From Verrucomicrobiaceae bacterium (GTDB taxonomy: Bacteria > Verrucomicrobiota > Verrucomicrobiia > Verrucomicrobiales > Verrucomicrobiaceae), in NCBI GenBank assembly GCA_947466075.1, contig CANIBP010000023.1, positions 1-64,000 on the forward strand: 64,000 bases of DNA, read 5' to 3'. The notes beneath the pieces were generated by a model that worked only from the letters and a program-made list of their open reading frames with translations, made no database searches and was not told the origin of the DNA. Of the stretch, positions 41,943 through 51,793 are shown in pieces (the first letter of the stretch is position 1; the number at the start of each line of letters is the position of its first letter). The translations under genes and the position numbers were made by a program.

Positions 41943-43250
41943 TCAGCTACGTTCAGAACGATAAGCACGTGCCAGCAAAGTCACAGGCTGCGTGACTTCC
42001 TGACACGGATGATCGCCGCAAGAGCGCAGGCCGTTGGCAATTTGCAGATGGCAGCCAGGATTGCTGGTGGCAACGATGGGAGCTTTCGTGAGCTTCAAAT
42101 TGGCAACTTTGCGGTCCAGCAGCTTCTGGCTCTGCTCGGGTTGGGTGATGTTGTAAATGCCAGCGCTGCCGCAGCACCAGTTCGACTCCGGCAATTCCTT
42201 CAATACGAGGCCGGGGATGCTGGCGAGCACCTGACGTGGCTGACTGACTACTTTCTGTCCATGGCAGAGATGGCAGCTTTCGTGATACGTCACTTCGCTC
42301 ACGCCCGCACCAGCCGTCGGCTTGCGGAAGCGGATCTGCACGAGCCATTCGTGGATGTCCTTCACCTTGCTGTCCCAAACCTTCGCCTTGGCAGCGTAGA
42401 GCGGATCATCGTGCAGCAAGTGGCCGTAGGTTTTCAAATGCGAGCCGCAGCCGCCCGCATTGGTGATGATGGCATCGAGTGAATCGAGATCAAAGCTGTC
42501 GATCTGCCTGCGGGCGAGTTCGCGGGCGAGCTCGAGTTCGCCATTGTGCGCATGCAAGGAGCCGCAACAGCTCTGCGAACGCGGCGTAATGACTTCGCAG
42601 CCATTCGCGATCAGCACATCGACCGTGTCGCGATTGATGTTCGAGAACGCGAGATCCTGAATGCAGCCCGTAAGTAGTCCCACACGGCTACCCTGCCCTG
42701 CGATAGGAGATTCCTGCGGCAAGATGATGTCATCGGAGAATTGCGCCGCGATTTGCGGTGTCTGTGGCTCCAATTTTGCCAATGATCGCGGCATGAGGCC
42801 AAAGAAGCGTAGCTTGCGCATCAGTTTGTCGAGGCCGGTGCTTTGATACATCCGCAAAACGCGTCCGATGAGCCGCAATAGCCACGGGTGCATGAAGATG
42901 ACGTTCAGTGTAATCCAGCGCCAGAAACCGCGCTGCATGCCGTCATTCACGTTCGCTTGCTCCACTTCGGCACGAGCCGTCTCAAACAATTCCGCATAGT
43001 TCACACCCGCCGGACAGGCGGTCTGGCACGCGAGACAGCCAAGGCAGTAATACATCTCGTCTGACAGAGCCTTCGAGACTTCGAGATCGCCATCGGCCAC
43101 CGCACGCAGAAGCGCGATGCGGCCACGTGGACTATTTTTCTCCATTTTTGTCTCCACATACGTCGGGCATGTCGGCAGGCACATGCCGCAGTGCATGCAC
43201 TGCTGAAGCACGGAGTAATCGAGGGATTGTAGGAGTAAGGCTTGGGGCAT
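41943..43250 (-). CDS. glcF: Glycolate oxidase iron-sulfur subunit GlcF
   Basis: A 435-residue protein with two 4Fe-4S clusters: CMHCGMCLPTCPTY near residue 19 and YYCLGCLACQTACPAGVNY near 69. Two CCG-type domains follow with CCGSLHAHNGE and CCGSAGIYN motifs, as in GlcF and other heterodisulfide-reductase-like subunits. It takes electrons from the FAD subunit. Its ATG is 3 bases past the glcD stop, so they are co-translated. Length is normal for GlcF. Confidence 0.9.
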   Translation of the reverse strand: MPQALLLQSLDYSVLQQCMHCGMCLPTCPTYVETKMEKNSPRGRIALLRAVADGDLEVSKALSDEMYYCLGCLACQTACPAGVNYAELFETARAEVEQANVNDGMQRGFWRWITLNVIFMHPWLLRLIGRVLRMYQSTGLDKLMRKLRFFGLMPRSLAKLEPQTPQIAAQFSDDIILPQESPIAGQGSRVGLLTGCIQDLAFSNINRDTVDVLIANGCEVITPRSQSCCGSLHAHNGELELARELARRQIDSFDLDSLDAIITNAGGCGSHLKTYGHLLHDDPLYAAKAKVWDSKVKDIHEWLVQIRFRKPTAGAGVSEVTYHESCHLCHGQKVVSQPRQVLASIPGLVLKELPESNWCCGSAGIYNITQPEQSQKLLDRKVANLKLTKAPIVATSNPGCHLQIANGLRSCGDHPCQEVTQPVTLLARAYRSERS

Positions 43251-43252
43251 GA

Positions 43253-44710
43253 TCAGTTCCTCAAATCGAAGATCTTCCCGGGGTTCAGCAGCCCTTGCGG
43301 ATCAAGGGCCTGTTTGATGCTGCGCATGAGTTCGTAGCTGCCCTCGCCGAGTTGGCGTTTGAGAAAGGCTTTTTTAGCAAGGCCGACGCCATGCTCGCCG
43401 GTGACAGTGCCGCCGAGACGAATGGTTTCTTCGACAATCTCCTCCAGTGCGACTTCAACACGATGCATCTCCTCGTGATCGAGCTCGTTGGTGAGGAAGG
43501 TTGGATGCAGGTTGCCATCTCCCAGATGGCCGAAGGTGCCGATCTGGAGCTTGTGCTTCTTTGCAACACTGTCGATGAATGCCACCATCGTAGCGAGTTC
43601 GCTACGCGGCACGGTCACATCTTCGAGAATCGTCGTGGGCCGCACACGAGCGAGTGCAGAAAAGGCATTGCGGCGTGCGGCGGCAAGCTTCGCTCCTTCG
43701 GCCTCGTCAGCAGCGGCACGGACATCGCGGGCACCGTTGGCTTTGGCCAGCGCCATCATTTGCGCGGCTTCTTCTTCGACGACGACGGGATGGCCGTCGG
43801 TCTCCATGAGCACGAGCGCCTCGACATCCGTGGGCAGGCCGATCTTGGCATAATCTTCAACACATTGCACGGTGACACGATCAAGAAACTCGAGCGTGCA
43901 GGGAATGATCTTGGCGGCGATGATCGCCGAAATCGTCTTCGCAGCAGCATCCATCGAATCGTAGAGCGCTAGCATCGTTTTGCGGGCTTTGGGACGCGGC
44001 AGCACCTTCAAAATGACCTCGGTGATGATGCCGAGCGTGCCTTCGCTACCGATGAACAGATCCTTCATCGAGTAACCGGCCACATCTTTGACGCATTTGT
44101 TGCCAAGGAAGGTCAGTGTGCCGTCCGGCAGCACGACTTCGAGGCCCATGACGTAATCACGTGTCACGCCATACTTGAGACCACGCAGACCACCGGAGTT
44201 TTCGGCCACGTTACCGCCGATAGTGGAGATTTTCATCGAACCGGGGTCCGGTGGATAAAACAAGCCGACCTTGGCCGCCGCATCGTCGATTTCCTTGGTG
44301 ATCACGCCGCTCTGCGCACGCAGGGTGAGGTTTTTCTCATCGACTTCGATGAGTTTGTCCATCTTCACGAGGCATATCACGAGACAACCGGCCAGAGGCA
44401 CGCTACCGCCACTCAAGCCGGTGCCAGAACCACGCGTAACGACAGGAACGCTGCGTTTGCAGGCCAGTCTTACGCAATCAGCGACTTCTTCTGATGTGAG
44501 TGGAAAGACGACGGCACCAGGACGTTGCTTCAAGACCGCCGTGCCATCGAAACCGTAGGGGATGATGTCTTCGACAGACGTAAGCACGCGTTCCGGGCTG
44601 AGGAGGGCTTGGAGCGATTGGATGAAGTTGGCATCAACGGTGTTCACGAGGCGCATTCTGGCGAGTTCGTTGTAGAGCGTCAACGAAGGCTGTGTTTGAT
44701 TGTTCGTCAT
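43253..44710 (-). CDS. glcD: Glycolate oxidase FAD-linked subunit GlcD
   Basis: A 485-residue FAD-dependent oxidase subunit from ATG 44708-44710 (MTNNQTQPSLTLYNE). The PCMH-type FAD-binding domain reads PGAVVFPLTSEEVADCVRLACKRSVPVVTRGSGTGLSGGSVPLAGCLVI, with YPPDPGSMKISTIGGNVAENSGG and YSMKDLFIGSEGTLGIITEV. The C-terminal half has the GTFGHLGDGNLHPTF and GTVTGEHGVGLAKK motifs of the lactate/glycolate oxidase family. It oxidises glycolate (or a related 2-hydroxy acid) to the keto acid. The start codon overlaps the start of manA on the other strand. Confidence 0.9.
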   Translation of the reverse strand: MTNNQTQPSLTLYNELARMRLVNTVDANFIQSLQALLSPERVLTSVEDIIPYGFDGTAVLKQRPGAVVFPLTSEEVADCVRLACKRSVPVVTRGSGTGLSGGSVPLAGCLVICLVKMDKLIEVDEKNLTLRAQSGVITKEIDDAAAKVGLFYPPDPGSMKISTIGGNVAENSGGLRGLKYGVTRDYVMGLEVVLPDGTLTFLGNKCVKDVAGYSMKDLFIGSEGTLGIITEVILKVLPRPKARKTMLALYDSMDAAAKTISAIIAAKIIPCTLEFLDRVTVQCVEDYAKIGLPTDVEALVLMETDGHPVVVEEEAAQMMALAKANGARDVRAAADEAEGAKLAAARRNAFSALARVRPTTILEDVTVPRSELATMVAFIDSVAKKHKLQIGTFGHLGDGNLHPTFLTNELDHEEMHRVEVALEEIVEETIRLGGTVTGEHGVGLAKKAFLKRQLGEGSYELMRSIKQALDPQGLLNPGKIFDLRN

Positions 44711-45653
44711 GAACTTCAACCAGCCCATTCGTTTCACTCCCATATACCAAAGCCGCGTGTGGGGCGGCCGACGCATGGAAACCCTGCTTGGAGCCGCTTT
44801 GCCGGATGCCACAACGCCGTTTGGCGAAGCGTGGGCCATTTCAGACCGTCCCGAGGCGCAAAGCGTGACGGCGGCTGGCCTGTCGCTACATGAACTGTGG
44901 ACGAACCATCGCGAGGCGATATTTGGCAAAGCGCTGCTGGATGCCAAGAACCCTACGTTCCCGTTGCTGATGAAAATTCTCGATGCCTGTGATGATCTTT
45001 CAATCCAGGTGCACCCACCGGCAAGCATGGCGGCGGCGTTGAAGGGCGAACCAAAGACGGAGATGTGGTTCATCGCGCATTCCGATCCCGGCGCGAAGAT
45101 TTATGCCGGTTTGAAGCCCGGCGTAACACGGGAGCGTTTTGAAACGGCGCTGCAAAACGGCACCGTGGCTGAGGTGGTGCATGTGATCGAAGCACGCACC
45201 GGGGACTGCCTGTTCATTCCCAGCGGGCGTGTGCATGCTATCGGTGCGGGGTTGCTGATTTATGAGATTCAGCAGAACAGCGACACGACGTATCGCGTCT
45301 TCGACTGGAACCGCGTGGGCTTGGATGGCAAGCCGCGAGCACTGCATGTGCAGGAGTCGATGCAGAGCATCGACTTCGCGGACTTTGAGCCGCAAGTGCA
45401 GCAGATCGAAGCAGATGGCACGCTGGTGAAGTGCGATTACTTCGATGTGCGACTGTGTGATCAAGCCGGAGTCGTGGGTGAGACCGGTGAATGTGTAACT
45501 CTGGCCGTGGTAAACGGCCAGATCAGCGTAAGCGGCACGATTTTGAAAGCGAGCGACTTTGCGCTGCTGCCTGCCTGCATGGATGCTAAATCACGCCAAG
45601 TGACGCCAGCAAACGCTGCGAGTCAGTGGTTGGAAATCAGAATTCCAGCGTGA
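44709..45653 (+). CDS. manA: Mannose-6-phosphate isomerase, class I
   Basis: A 314-residue cupin-type zinc enzyme from ATG 44709 (MNFNQPIRFTPIYQSRVWGGR). Motifs are FPLLMKILDACDDLSIQVHPP (zinc-binding QVHP), AGLKPGVTRERFETAL, GDCLFIPSGRVHAIGAGLLIYEIQQNSDTTYRVFDWNR (zinc His and the substrate loop), typical of class I phosphomannose isomerases. It interconverts mannose-6-phosphate and fructose-6-phosphate. The start shares two bases with the glcD start on the opposite strand. Length is that of the shorter bacterial type. Confidence 0.9.
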   Translation: MNFNQPIRFTPIYQSRVWGGRRMETLLGAALPDATTPFGEAWAISDRPEAQSVTAAGLSLHELWTNHREAIFGKALLDAKNPTFPLLMKILDACDDLSIQVHPPASMAAALKGEPKTEMWFIAHSDPGAKIYAGLKPGVTRERFETALQNGTVAEVVHVIEARTGDCLFIPSGRVHAIGAGLLIYEIQQNSDTTYRVFDWNRVGLDGKPRALHVQESMQSIDFADFEPQVQQIEADGTLVKCDYFDVRLCDQAGVVGETGECVTLAVVNGQISVSGTILKASDFALLPACMDAKSRQVTPANAASQWLEIRIPA

Positions 45654-45662
45654 GTGCACGTC

Positions 45663-45902
45663 TTACTTTTTGGCTTCCACTGCGGGCTTTTCGGCCTTTT
45701 TGACCTCGGCATCTTTGGGCGTGTTTGGCACGGCGATGAACTTGGCTTTCTCCGGGTCCATCTGCGGCAACTTGCCTTGAGGCACGGGCGGCTGCGCGTT
45801 CTTTTCGGAAATTGCTTTCGATGCTGCCGGCTTGGGCTCTTCTTTTTTGCCGCAGGAAGCTAGCAGCAGAGCAATGAGAGAGCTGAAGACGAAAAGTTTC
45901 AT
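45663..45902 (-). CDS. Small lipoprotein
   Basis: A 79-residue lipoprotein from ATG 45902: MKLFVFSSLIALLLASCGKKE, a clear lipobox (LLAS-C) followed by a Lys/Glu/Pro-rich tail (AVPNTPKDAEVKKAEKPAVEAKK). No domain is recognised. Its start overlaps the hisD stop (ATGA, 45899-45902), so it is probably co-translated with hisD. The gene ends 9 bases beyond the convergent manA stop. Confidence 0.7.
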   Translation of the reverse strand: MKLFVFSSLIALLLASCGKKEEPKPAASKAISEKNAQPPVPQGKLPQMDPEKAKFIAVPNTPKDAEVKKAEKPAVEAKK

Positions 45903-47185
45903 AAGCAGCGGATGGCAACAGAACGACCATGCGCATCGAGGCCTTCGACTTGGCTGAAAGCGCGGACAATAGGCTCGGATTTGACGCAACTCTCGCGATC
46001 GAGGCGGATGATGCTGGTGCGTCGCTGAAACATGTCAGCAGTGATACCGGGGAAGGATTTGCCAGAGCCGCCGGTTGGCAGCGTATGGCTGGGTCCAGCA
46101 AGAAAATCGCCGACGGCGACGGGTGAATGATTACCGAGGAAAATGGCGCCAGCGGTTCGGATGAGCGGCAAGATGGCATTTTCTCGCGTGGTGATGAGCG
46201 TGAGATGTTCGGGCGCGAAATCGTTCACGAGGCGTGCGCCTTCCTCCAAACTCGGCACGAGCATGCAGAAGACGCCTTTTTCGAGCACAGGGGCGAGTTG
46301 AGCCTGACGATTGAGGGTTTTGGCCTGCGTTTCAACTTCAGCGACAACGGCATCGAGCAACGCAGCGTCATCGGTAATGAATCCGGCCATGCTGTCTTTG
46401 CCGTGTTCAGCTTGGGCGAGGATGTCAGCGGCGATGAAAGCAGGATTGCCGGATTTATCGGCTAGGATGAGGACTTCGCTGGGTCCTGGGAGTAGATCGA
46501 TGGAAACGACTCCGAAGGCCTGGCGCTTGGCTTCAACGACGTAGCTATTGCCGGGACCAAAGATTTTCGTGACTGGGCGAATCGTCTGCGTGCCAAAGGC
46601 GAGCGCAGCAATGGCCTGCGAACCGCCGATTTTATACACCTCGGTGGCTCCGGCGAGTTTGAGCGCTGCGAGCAAACCGGGATTGACGCTGCCGTCGCGA
46701 CCACAAGGCGTGCAAACAACAATTTCAGGCACTCCGGCGGCGGCAGCAAAAGTCACGGTCATGATCGAGGTCGAAACAAGCGGTGCTGTGCCACCGGGGA
46801 CATAGCAACCGACACGCTCAAAGGGATGGAAGACCTCGCCGACATCGGCTCCCTGTTCGTTCTTGTAGCTCCAGTTCTGGCGCATGCTGCGTTTGGCGAA
46901 GGCCATGACGTTGCGGTGCGATGCTTCAAGAGCGCTTTTCAGCGTAGCGTCAGCAGCATTCCATGCGGCATCGAGTTCGGCCTGCGGGACGCGCATTTGC
47001 GTGGCGCTGAGCTTCGCGCCATCGAATTTCTCGGTGAGTTCGAGGACGGCGCAATCACCGCGTTCACGCACGGCCTTAATCACGCCAGCCACGACTTCAC
47101 GAACGGCATCACTGGCCTCCGCACGGCGGTTGAGAGCGGCGGTTGCAGTAGCGTAGTCGAGATCGGTTGGGCGGATGACTTTCAT
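45899..47185 (-). CDS. hisD: Histidinol dehydrogenase
   Basis: The last enzyme of histidine biosynthesis, converting L-histidinol to L-histidine with two NAD+. The 428-residue protein has the HisD blocks: ERVGCYVPGGTAPLVSTSIMTVTFAAAAGV, VCTPCGRDGSVNPGLLAALKLAGATEVYKIGGSQAIAALAFGT, PVTKIFGPGNSYVVEAKRQ, and the zinc ligand regions AQAEHGKDS and APEHLTLI with SPVAVGDFLAGPSHTLPTGG. The other his genes are not in this window. Codes on the minus strand, divergent from no near neighbour. Confidence 0.95.
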   Translation of the reverse strand: MKVIRPTDLDYATATAALNRRAEASDAVREVVAGVIKAVRERGDCAVLELTEKFDGAKLSATQMRVPQAELDAAWNAADATLKSALEASHRNVMAFAKRSMRQNWSYKNEQGADVGEVFHPFERVGCYVPGGTAPLVSTSIMTVTFAAAAGVPEIVVCTPCGRDGSVNPGLLAALKLAGATEVYKIGGSQAIAALAFGTQTIRPVTKIFGPGNSYVVEAKRQAFGVVSIDLLPGPSEVLILADKSGNPAFIAADILAQAEHGKDSMAGFITDDAALLDAVVAEVETQAKTLNRQAQLAPVLEKGVFCMLVPSLEEGARLVNDFAPEHLTLITTRENAILPLIRTAGAIFLGNHSPVAVGDFLAGPSHTLPTGGSGKSFPGITADMFQRRTSIIRLDRESCVKSEPIVRAFSQVEGLDAHGRSVAIRCL

Positions 47186-47247
47186 TCAATGGTTTTACGT
47201 GCCAAGCGAGGCGATGGCGTCAAGGAAGGATCATGTGCGATGAATCA

Positions 47248-47303
47248 ACAAAAAATGCGGGCATTGCTGCCCGCATCGCTCAGTGGGATCAGAATGATCC
47301 CAC
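47248..47303 (-). terminator. Double hairpin with Rho-independent terminator
   Basis: Two perfect stem-loops lie after the 47317-48279 gene. GTGGGATCA/TGATCCCAC (47283-47303) has a 3-base loop. ATGCGGGCA/TGCCCGCAT (47255-47276) has a 4-base loop and is followed on the minus strand by six T residues. The second is a classic intrinsic terminator for the minus-strand gene; the first may be an additional hairpin or processing signal. Confidence 0.85.
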
Positions 47304-47316
47304 TTTAGACAAAGTG

Positions 47317-48279
47317 TTAAGGCACCACTTCACCAGAACCGGTATAAACCCACTTCTCGACGCGACCGTTTTTGATACGGGCCTGTGCTTCGGTCTCAAA
47401 CTTGCCGAACATGGTCTGTGTTTCGTATTTCACGTTCACAGTCCAGTAATCGGTGCCATCGATTTTTTCCTGCGCAGGATCACCCCAGGATTTGATGTTA
47501 TCGGTTTTGATCTCGGTGACTTCGCCCGCCTTCATGCTGGCAACGAGCAGAGGATAGCTGCCATCAGCATCTTTGGCGGGCTTGTCGTTGCTGCTGCTAG
47601 CACCGCCACCGGCAGCAGAAGCTGGAGCATTTTGGGCGCGTTCGGCAGCGGCAAGCCGGTAAGCATGCGCTTTACGGGCGTTCTCAGTCTGGACGATTTT
47701 CACCTGCTCATACGCAGCAGCAAAAACTTCTTTGAAATCGGTGTCATCCATCGCCACCTGACCACGCATTGGCGAACCTGCTGATGCTCCGACGACCAAG
47801 TTCGTGCCTTCTTGGCCCATGACGTAAATTTTGGCCCCGCTTTTGAAATTGGTAGCGGCAGTGGCCTTGCCCATCTGCATCTTGAGTTCGAGGTCTTTCT
47901 TCATCGTGACCTGCTTCGGTGTAGTGAAGAAGCCTTTCGGCACGACAGCCCAGTTTTGCGTGACTTCGTCCACCGGTGGGAAGACGGGAGCAACGAAGGC
48001 ATTCGGGTCAACCGGCGCTGGCTCGGGAATCTTCGGCATCTCGGGCTTCGGCTCGGGAGCCATCTCAGGCTTTAGCTCAGGCTTTGGTGCCTCCATCACG
48101 ACCTTTGGCTCCTTTTTGACGACCGGTTTTGGCACCGGGGCAACGGCGATTTCCTTCTTCGGTTCCACCTTGGGCACATGCTTGGTGAACTTCATGGCAT
48201 CGGCGAAGGTCGGATACACATACTCGTAGGAGACGTAGCCGACGGCGATGGCAAGGATGATGACGATGATCGGTTTCAT
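47317..48279 (-). CDS. Membrane-anchored hypothetical protein with Lys/Pro/Glu linker
   Basis: A 320-residue protein with an N-terminal membrane anchor (MKPIIVIILAIAVGYVSYEYVYP), then about 65 residues of Lys/Pro/Glu-rich repeats (PKPVVKK, KPEMAPEPKPEMPK). Next is a beta-rich segment (WAVVPKGFFTTPKQVTMKKDLELKM, GAKIYVMGQEGTNLVV) suggestive of an SH3-like fold, a helical part with Ala/Glu, and a conserved-looking end (YWTVNVKYETQTMFGKFETEAQARIKNG). I do not recognise the family. The gene is alone on the strand with a strong terminator downstream. Confidence 0.6.
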   Translation of the reverse strand: MKPIIVIILAIAVGYVSYEYVYPTFADAMKFTKHVPKVEPKKEIAVAPVPKPVVKKEPKVVMEAPKPELKPEMAPEPKPEMPKIPEPAPVDPNAFVAPVFPPVDEVTQNWAVVPKGFFTTPKQVTMKKDLELKMQMGKATAATNFKSGAKIYVMGQEGTNLVVGASAGSPMRGQVAMDDTDFKEVFAAAYEQVKIVQTENARKAHAYRLAAAERAQNAPASAAGGGASSSNDKPAKDADGSYPLLVASMKAGEVTEIKTDNIKSWGDPAQEKIDGTDYWTVNVKYETQTMFGKFETEAQARIKNGRVEKWVYTGSGEVVP

Positions 48280-48402
48280 GGTAGGGGGAGTTTAGGGGAG
48301 AGGCGGGGGAAATCAACAGCCCTAATGCATCAATCTACCAACGGGCCTACTGTGGCATTTCTTGGGCTTGATCTCCCCGCCCCCACGCGGCTTGTGTGGC
48401 GC

Positions 48403-51279
48403 ATGCCAGAAAACGTGATCCGCGTGCGTGGCGCACGGCAGCACAACCTCCAGAATATCGACGTGGACATCCCACGGCACAAACTCGTGGTGCTCACCGG
48501 CGTGAGCGGCAGCGGCAAGTCATCCCTGGCCTTCGACACGCTCTTCGCGGAAGGCCAGCGGCGCTACGTGCAGAGCCTTTCCGCCTACGCCCGGCAGTTT
48601 CTCGACCAGATGCAGAAGCCGGACGTGGATTTCATCGAAGGGCTGTCGCCGGCGGTGGCCATCGAGCAGGTTCACTCGAATCCGAACCCGCGCAGCACCA
48701 TCGCGACGGTGACGGAGATCTACGACTACCTCCGCGTGCTCTACGCCGTGGCCGGACAGCCGCACGATCCGCAAACCGGCGAAAAACTCCTGCGCAGCAC
48801 GCCACCAGAGATCGCGGACAAGGTGCTGGCCCTCGGTGAAGGCACGCGCGTCATGGTGCTCTCCCCGCAACCTCCGGCGAGCGGCGAGGACACGCGCACG
48901 CTGTTTGAAAAGCTCAAACGCCAGGGCCTCGTGCGCGTGCGGCTGAATGGCGAGATCGTGGAACTGGAAGACACGCTCAAACTGGCCGCCGAAGAGCAGC
49001 AGCAGGTGCAGATCGTCATCGACCGCCTCGTGGTTCGTGCGGACTCACGCCAGCGGCTCATGGAGGCCATCGAAAGCTCGCTGCACTGGAACGAGCGCGA
49101 GGTGCAATTCCTTGTAAACCTCGACGGCAGCGACGAAATCCTCAGCTACACCACCGAGTTCGCCAATCCGCGCACTGGCTACGTCATCGAGCGCCTCACG
49201 CCGCAGCATTTCTCCTTCAACACCCATCTCGGCGCCTGCCCCACCTGCGAAGGCACCGGCATGACGCCGACACCAGATGCGACGCTGCTGGTGCCGGACG
49301 AGTCCAAATCGCTCGCCGATGGCGCGATCAAGGCGTGGTGGGCGCGGCATCCGAAAGTGCGCCTCATTTTCAATCAAAGCGTGGAAACGCTGGCGAAGCA
49401 CTTCGGCGCTGCGATGGACGTTCCCTTCCAAACTCTGCCACAAGCCTTCAAAGACGCCCTGTTTCATGGCACCGGCGACGTCGCCATCGCCACGGGTTGG
49501 AAGAAATCCGACCACACCCGCAGCGTCGCGAAGCCCTTTGAAGGCCTGCTGCCCGAAATCGCCCGTCTTTATCAAAGCGCCGAGAGCGACGCGCTGCGAT
49601 CCACCCTCACGCGGCTCATGAATCCCCATGCGTGTGCGACCTGCGAAGGCAAGCGGCTCAACCCGCAATCGCTGGCGGTCAGATTGAGTTCGCAGGCGAA
49701 AGATCTCAATATCCACGAGTTCACCTCGCTGCAAATTCGCGATGCACTTGGCTGGATGCGTGACTTGGAAGTCACCGAGCAGCAGAAAGCGTATGTCGGC
49801 GAGTTGCAGCGCGAGATCGTGAAGCGCATCGAGTTTCTGGAGCAGGTGGGACTCGGTTATCTCGCGTTGAATCGCGAGAGCGGCACGCTTTCCGGCGGTG
49901 AGATGCAGCGCATTCGTCTTGCCTCGCAAATCGGAGCCGGACTGGCGGGTGTGCTTTACGTCTTGGACGAGCCGAGCATCGGCCTGCATCCCTCCGACAA
50001 CGAGCGTTTGATCCAGACGCTGCTGCGTCTGCGAGATCTCGGCAACACCGTGCTCGTGGTCGAACACGACGAAGCCACGATGCGTGCTGCCGATCACATC
50101 ATCGAGCTCGGCCCCGCCGCCGGCCCGCACGGCGGCAAGCTCATCGCCCAAGGGACGCCCGCTGAGATAGCCGCGAATCCGAATTCGATCACCGGTGCTT
50201 ATTTGAGCGGCAAAATGCGCATCCAGGCCACCGCACTGCCGCAAACCCTCTTAACCGAGAATCAAGGCCCCAGAACCCAGAACTCGTTAACGATTCACGG
50301 TGCCACCGAGCACAACTTGCGAAACGTCACCGCCGCCTTCCCACTCGGCAGCTTCACCTGCGTCACCGGGCCGTCTGGCAGTGGCAAATCGACCTTGGTT
50401 GATGACATCCTCATGCGGGCGCTGCGCCGCCATTTTTACGACGCCAAGGACATTCCCGGCAAGCACGAGCGCATCACCGGCCTCGAACACCTCGACAAAG
50501 TCGTCGTCATTGACCAATCACCCATCGGCCGCAGTCCGCGCTCGAATCCCGCCACTTACACCGGCGCGTTTGGGCCCATCCGCGAACTGTTCGCACAACT
50601 CCCACTCGCCCGTGTGCGCGGTTACGATGCCGGGCGCTTCAGCTTCAACACCCCCGGCGGTCGTTGCGAAAAATGCGAAGGCGACGGCGTCATCAAGATC
50701 GACATGCACTTCCTCGCCGATGTCTATGTCACCTGCGAGTCCTGCAAAGGCCGCCGCTACGGTGCCGAGACACTCGAAGTCACCTTCAAAGGCAAAAACA
50801 TCGCCGACGTGCTCGAAATGACCGTCAGCGAAGCCGCACGCTTCTTTGACCGCAACAACGCCATCGCCCCGAAACTGCGCACGCTCGAAGACACCGGCCT
50901 TGGCTACATCAAACTTGGCCAAAGCGGTGCCTCACTCTCCGGCGGTGAGGCCCAGCGCATCAAGCTCAGCGCCGAACTCGCCAAACGCAGCACCGGCCGC
51001 ACACTCTACGTCCTCGACGAACCCACCACCGGCCTGCACAGCGCCGATATCCAGACGCTGCTCGGCGTCCTGCTGCGCCTGCGTGATGCCGGCAACACCC
51101 TCATCGTCATCGAGCACCACCTCGACGTCATCCGCTGCGCCGACTGGATCATCGACCTCGGCCCCGGCGGCGGCACCGAAGGCGGCCACATCCTCGCCAC
51201 CGGCACACCGAAAGAGATCGCGAGGAACAAGGACAGCGTGACGGGACGGTTTCTACAAGCAGCATTCACAAACCAATGA
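48403..51279 (+). CDS. uvrA: UvrA excinuclease subunit A
   Basis: The damage-recognising ATPase of nucleotide excision repair. About 958 residues from ATG 48403 ([47 protein letters not shown]). Two ABC ATPases are present: Walker A motifs GVSGSGKSS and [10 protein letters not shown], signatures [13 protein letters not shown] and [18 protein letters not shown]. Zinc sites include [19 protein letters not shown] and CEKCEGDG...CESCKGRRY. The length is normal. It overlaps the start of the following gene by 4 bases (ATGA). Confidence 0.95.
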   Translation: MPENVIRVRGARQHNLQNIDVDIPRHKLVVLTGVSGSGKSSLAFDTLFAEGQRRYVQSLSAYARQFLDQMQKPDVDFIEGLSPAVAIEQVHSNPNPRSTIATVTEIYDYLRVLYAVAGQPHDPQTGEKLLRSTPPEIADKVLALGEGTRVMVLSPQPPASGEDTRTLFEKLKRQGLVRVRLNGEIVELEDTLKLAAEEQQQVQIVIDRLVVRADSRQRLMEAIESSLHWNEREVQFLVNLDGSDEILSYTTEFANPRTGYVIERLTPQHFSFNTHLGACPTCEGTGMTPTPDATLLVPDESKSLADGAIKAWWARHPKVRLIFNQSVETLAKHFGAAMDVPFQTLPQAFKDALFHGTGDVAIATGWKKSDHTRSVAKPFEGLLPEIARLYQSAESDALRSTLTRLMNPHACATCEGKRLNPQSLAVRLSSQAKDLNIHEFTSLQIRDALGWMRDLEVTEQQKAYVGELQREIVKRIEFLEQVGLGYLALNRESGTLSGGEMQRIRLASQIGAGLAGVLYVLDEPSIGLHPSDNERLIQTLLRLRDLGNTVLVVEHDEATMRAADHIIELGPAAGPHGGKLIAQGTPAEIAANPNSITGAYLSGKMRIQATALPQTLLTENQGPRTQNSLTIHGATEHNLRNVTAAFPLGSFTCVTGPSGSGKSTLVDDILMRALRRHFYDAKDIPGKHERITGLEHLDKVVVIDQSPIGRSPRSNPATYTGAFGPIRELFAQLPLARVRGYDAGRFSFNTPGGRCEKCEGDGVIKIDMHFLADVYVTCESCKGRRYGAETLEVTFKGKNIADVLEMTVSEAARFFDRNNAIAPKLRTLEDTGLGYIKLGQSGASLSGGEAQRIKLSAELAKRSTGRTLYVLDEPTTGLHSADIQTLLGVLLRLRDAGNTLIVIEHHLDVIRCADWIIDLGPGGGTEGGHILATGTPKEIARNKDSVTGRFLQAAFTNQ

Positions 51280-51779
51280 ACCCAAAAAGCATCATCAGTT
51301 GCCTCATCTGCGCTTGGGGCGTTCCGCTGGCTATCGTCATCGTTGTCAGAATGTTCACTCCCGACCCTAATCGACCCAAAGACACATTCCTCGCAGTGGT
51401 GCTAACGCCGAACGACATTCGTATGGAGGAGAAGCGTGGCAGGAAGAACTCAAATCACTTCGAGGTTTGGCTACACAGCCCAAATGGCGACAAGTACTTT
51501 CACCGCGACCCCAACCCAGAACCGGTCACTGATCTTTATCATCGCATCCCTCAAGGCGTTCCATTGAATGTCATTTACAACCCAACCAACGAAGGAAACG
51601 TCATCATGGAAATCTCCCTACCTGAATCGAAGGATAAGCCGTTGTTGGCCTTCGCGGACGTGATGGCCGAATATTCAACGCGCCGTCGAGTTGTTTACAT
51701 TGTTGCTGGATTGTGGTTCACGCTGGGAACTCTTGTCCTCGGTGGTCTGTGGAAGGTGTCTGTAAAGACCGCCTCTTGA
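51276..51779 (+). CDS. DUF3592-like small membrane protein
   Basis: A 167-residue protein with an N-terminal TM helix (SIISCLICAWGVPLAIVIVV) and a C-terminal one (VVYIVAGLWFTLGTLVLGGLW). Between them is a beta-rich extracytoplasmic segment (FEVWLHSPNGDKYFHRDPNPEP, GVPLNVIYNPTNEGNVIM). The layout fits DUF3592-type membrane proteins, which have a Y-P/N-rich loop between two helices. It overlaps uvrA by 4 bases and is followed by tgt after 14 bases. Function unknown. Confidence 0.5.
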   Translation: MNPKSIISCLICAWGVPLAIVIVVRMFTPDPNRPKDTFLAVVLTPNDIRMEEKRGRKNSNHFEVWLHSPNGDKYFHRDPNPEPVTDLYHRIPQGVPLNVIYNPTNEGNVIMEISLPESKDKPLLAFADVMAEYSTRRRVVYIVAGLWFTLGTLVLGGLWKVSVKTAS

Positions 51780-51793
51780 TCAAACGGCGCTCC

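Noticed and set aside
49045..50244. Minus-strand frame of 399 codons
   Set aside because: Antisense to uvrA, which is unmistakable.
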